In this document: in pieces, positions 10,855 to 11,288 of the stretch
Layout: each line of letters opens with the position of its first letter
Position numbering within the stretch: position 1 is the stretch's first letter
NCBI GenBank assembly: GCA_039934375.1
Contig: JBDTMH010000143.1
Coordinates: 1-11,288 of the forward strand
Reading direction: 5' to 3'
Source: CAISIP01 sp039934375
GTDB taxonomy: Bacteria; Pseudomonadota; Gammaproteobacteria; Burkholderiales; Burkholderiaceae_C
DNA length: 11,288 nt
Position numbers and translations under genes: made by a program
The notes under the pieces: model-generated
Databases searched by the model: none
Told to the model about the DNA's origin: nothing
What the model saw: only the letters and a program-made list of their open reading frames with translations

Positions 10855-11200
10855 ATGCTCACCGCTGAACAGATGCGCCGCTACCACGACGTCGGGTTCA
10901 TCGTTGTTCCCGGCGTGGTGGCGCCCGAGACCGTGGCGGCATTGCGCAGTGCCAGCGACCGCATCGTCGACGGCGCAGCGCTGGTCGACCCCGTTTCTGC
11001 TGCAATACCGCTGCGCCGACGCTTGGCCCCTGATCACGCCGCCGACCGACTGGAACCAGTGGTCGGCCGCGCTGGTGGCGGGTACCGAGCCCCTGACGCC
11101 AGGTACCAGTGCCGTTCCTGTGCGCTTGCCCTACCCGGCTGCCCGAAACCAGGGGTCAATCTGCGAATACCAGAGCGCCTTGCGCAACCGGTACTTCTGA
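10855..11200 (+). pseudogene. Phytanoyl-CoA dioxygenase (PhyH) family remnant, internal deletion plus frameshift
   Basis: Two ends of one PhyH-family Fe(II)/2-oxoglutarate dioxygenase lie next to each other in different frames. From ATG 10855, preceded by GAAAGG at 8 nt, the first frame reads MLTAEQMRRYHDVGFIVVPGVV and continues family-like through about ASDRIVDGAA (10975). From about 10980 the +1 frame reads STPFLLQYRCADAWPL, then VPVRLPYPAARNQGS and CEYQSALRNRYF, ending with TGA at 11198-11200. That matches the C-terminus of such proteins. Only about 115 codons remain of roughly 280-290. The missing centre would carry the HxD...H iron ligands, so no active enzyme can be made. The usual acidic residue in YHDDGF is V here. 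The first frame stays open as nonsense to 11286. A misassembly could give the same picture, but the collapse falls between recognisable domain ends. Confidence 0.75.
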
Positions 11201-11288
11201 TCAGCCGGGTTTTGTCGCCACACCGTCCGCCGACTTTGCCGGTCGGTCAAAAAACCACAGCGCGACGACCAGCGCCAGCGCCATGACG
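11201..11288 (-). CDS. C-terminus of an unidentified membrane protein (5' part outside window)
   Basis: The last 28 codons of a minus-strand gene are visible. They encode a hydrophobic helix (VMALALVVALWFF) followed by a short polar tail, DRPAKSADGVATKPG, and a TGA at 11203-11201. The tail suggests a protein ending just after a transmembrane segment. Family cannot be told from this much. Its stop codon directly abuts the stop of the PhyH remnant, the two together forming TGATCA. The frame being open and membrane-like is modest support for a real gene. Confidence 0.5.
   Translation of the reverse strand, partial: VMALALVVALWFFDRPAKSADGVATKPG

Overview
The window carries a chromosomal aerobic benzoyl-CoA ("box") degradation locus. 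GC content is high (about 60% or more by eye). Gene content, BoxR-type regulation and housekeeping neighbours point to a betaproteobacterium, probably of the Burkholderiales. That placement is inferred from protein recognition only; no search was run.

Layout. Positions 1-4335 (minus strand, transcribed leftwards) hold boxC, boxB and boxA; boxA runs off the left edge. Positions 4460-5398 (minus) hold boxR, an XRE-type helix-turn-helix fused to a shikimate-kinase-like domain, which is the benzoyl-CoA-sensing repressor family. Diverging from boxR at 5519-7096 (plus) is the benzoate-CoA ligase gene. A convergent 66-bp gap follows. Then come two minus-strand genes, a ten-helix EamA-type transporter (7163-8035) and alaS (8085-10709), transcribed in the order alaS then transporter. 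Diverging from alaS at 10855-11200 (plus) is a broken phytanoyl-CoA dioxygenase gene that has lost its middle. The last 88 bases hold the C-terminus of a minus-strand membrane protein.

How the genes work together. The ligase turns benzoate, CoA and ATP into benzoyl-CoA. BoxA (NADPH-dependent iron-sulfur flavoprotein) feeds electrons to BoxB (di-iron epoxidase), which makes the 2,3-epoxide. BoxC opens the ring hydrolytically, releasing formate and the C6 semialdehyde-CoA. The next enzyme (BoxD aldehyde dehydrogenase) and later beta-oxidation-like steps are not in the window. BoxR probably represses both the ligase promoter and the boxC promoter until benzoyl-CoA accumulates.

The most useful observations beyond gene naming are two good sigma70-type promoters, one for the ligase and one for boxCBA. 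Each is followed just downstream of its -10 by the same arrangement, TGCA-N10-TGCA, a plausible BoxR operator. Both box intercistronic gaps contain hairpins without U-tracts. The phytanoyl-CoA dioxygenase remnant has an internal deletion and frameshift. I see no evidence for an undescribed system; the core is a known pathway.
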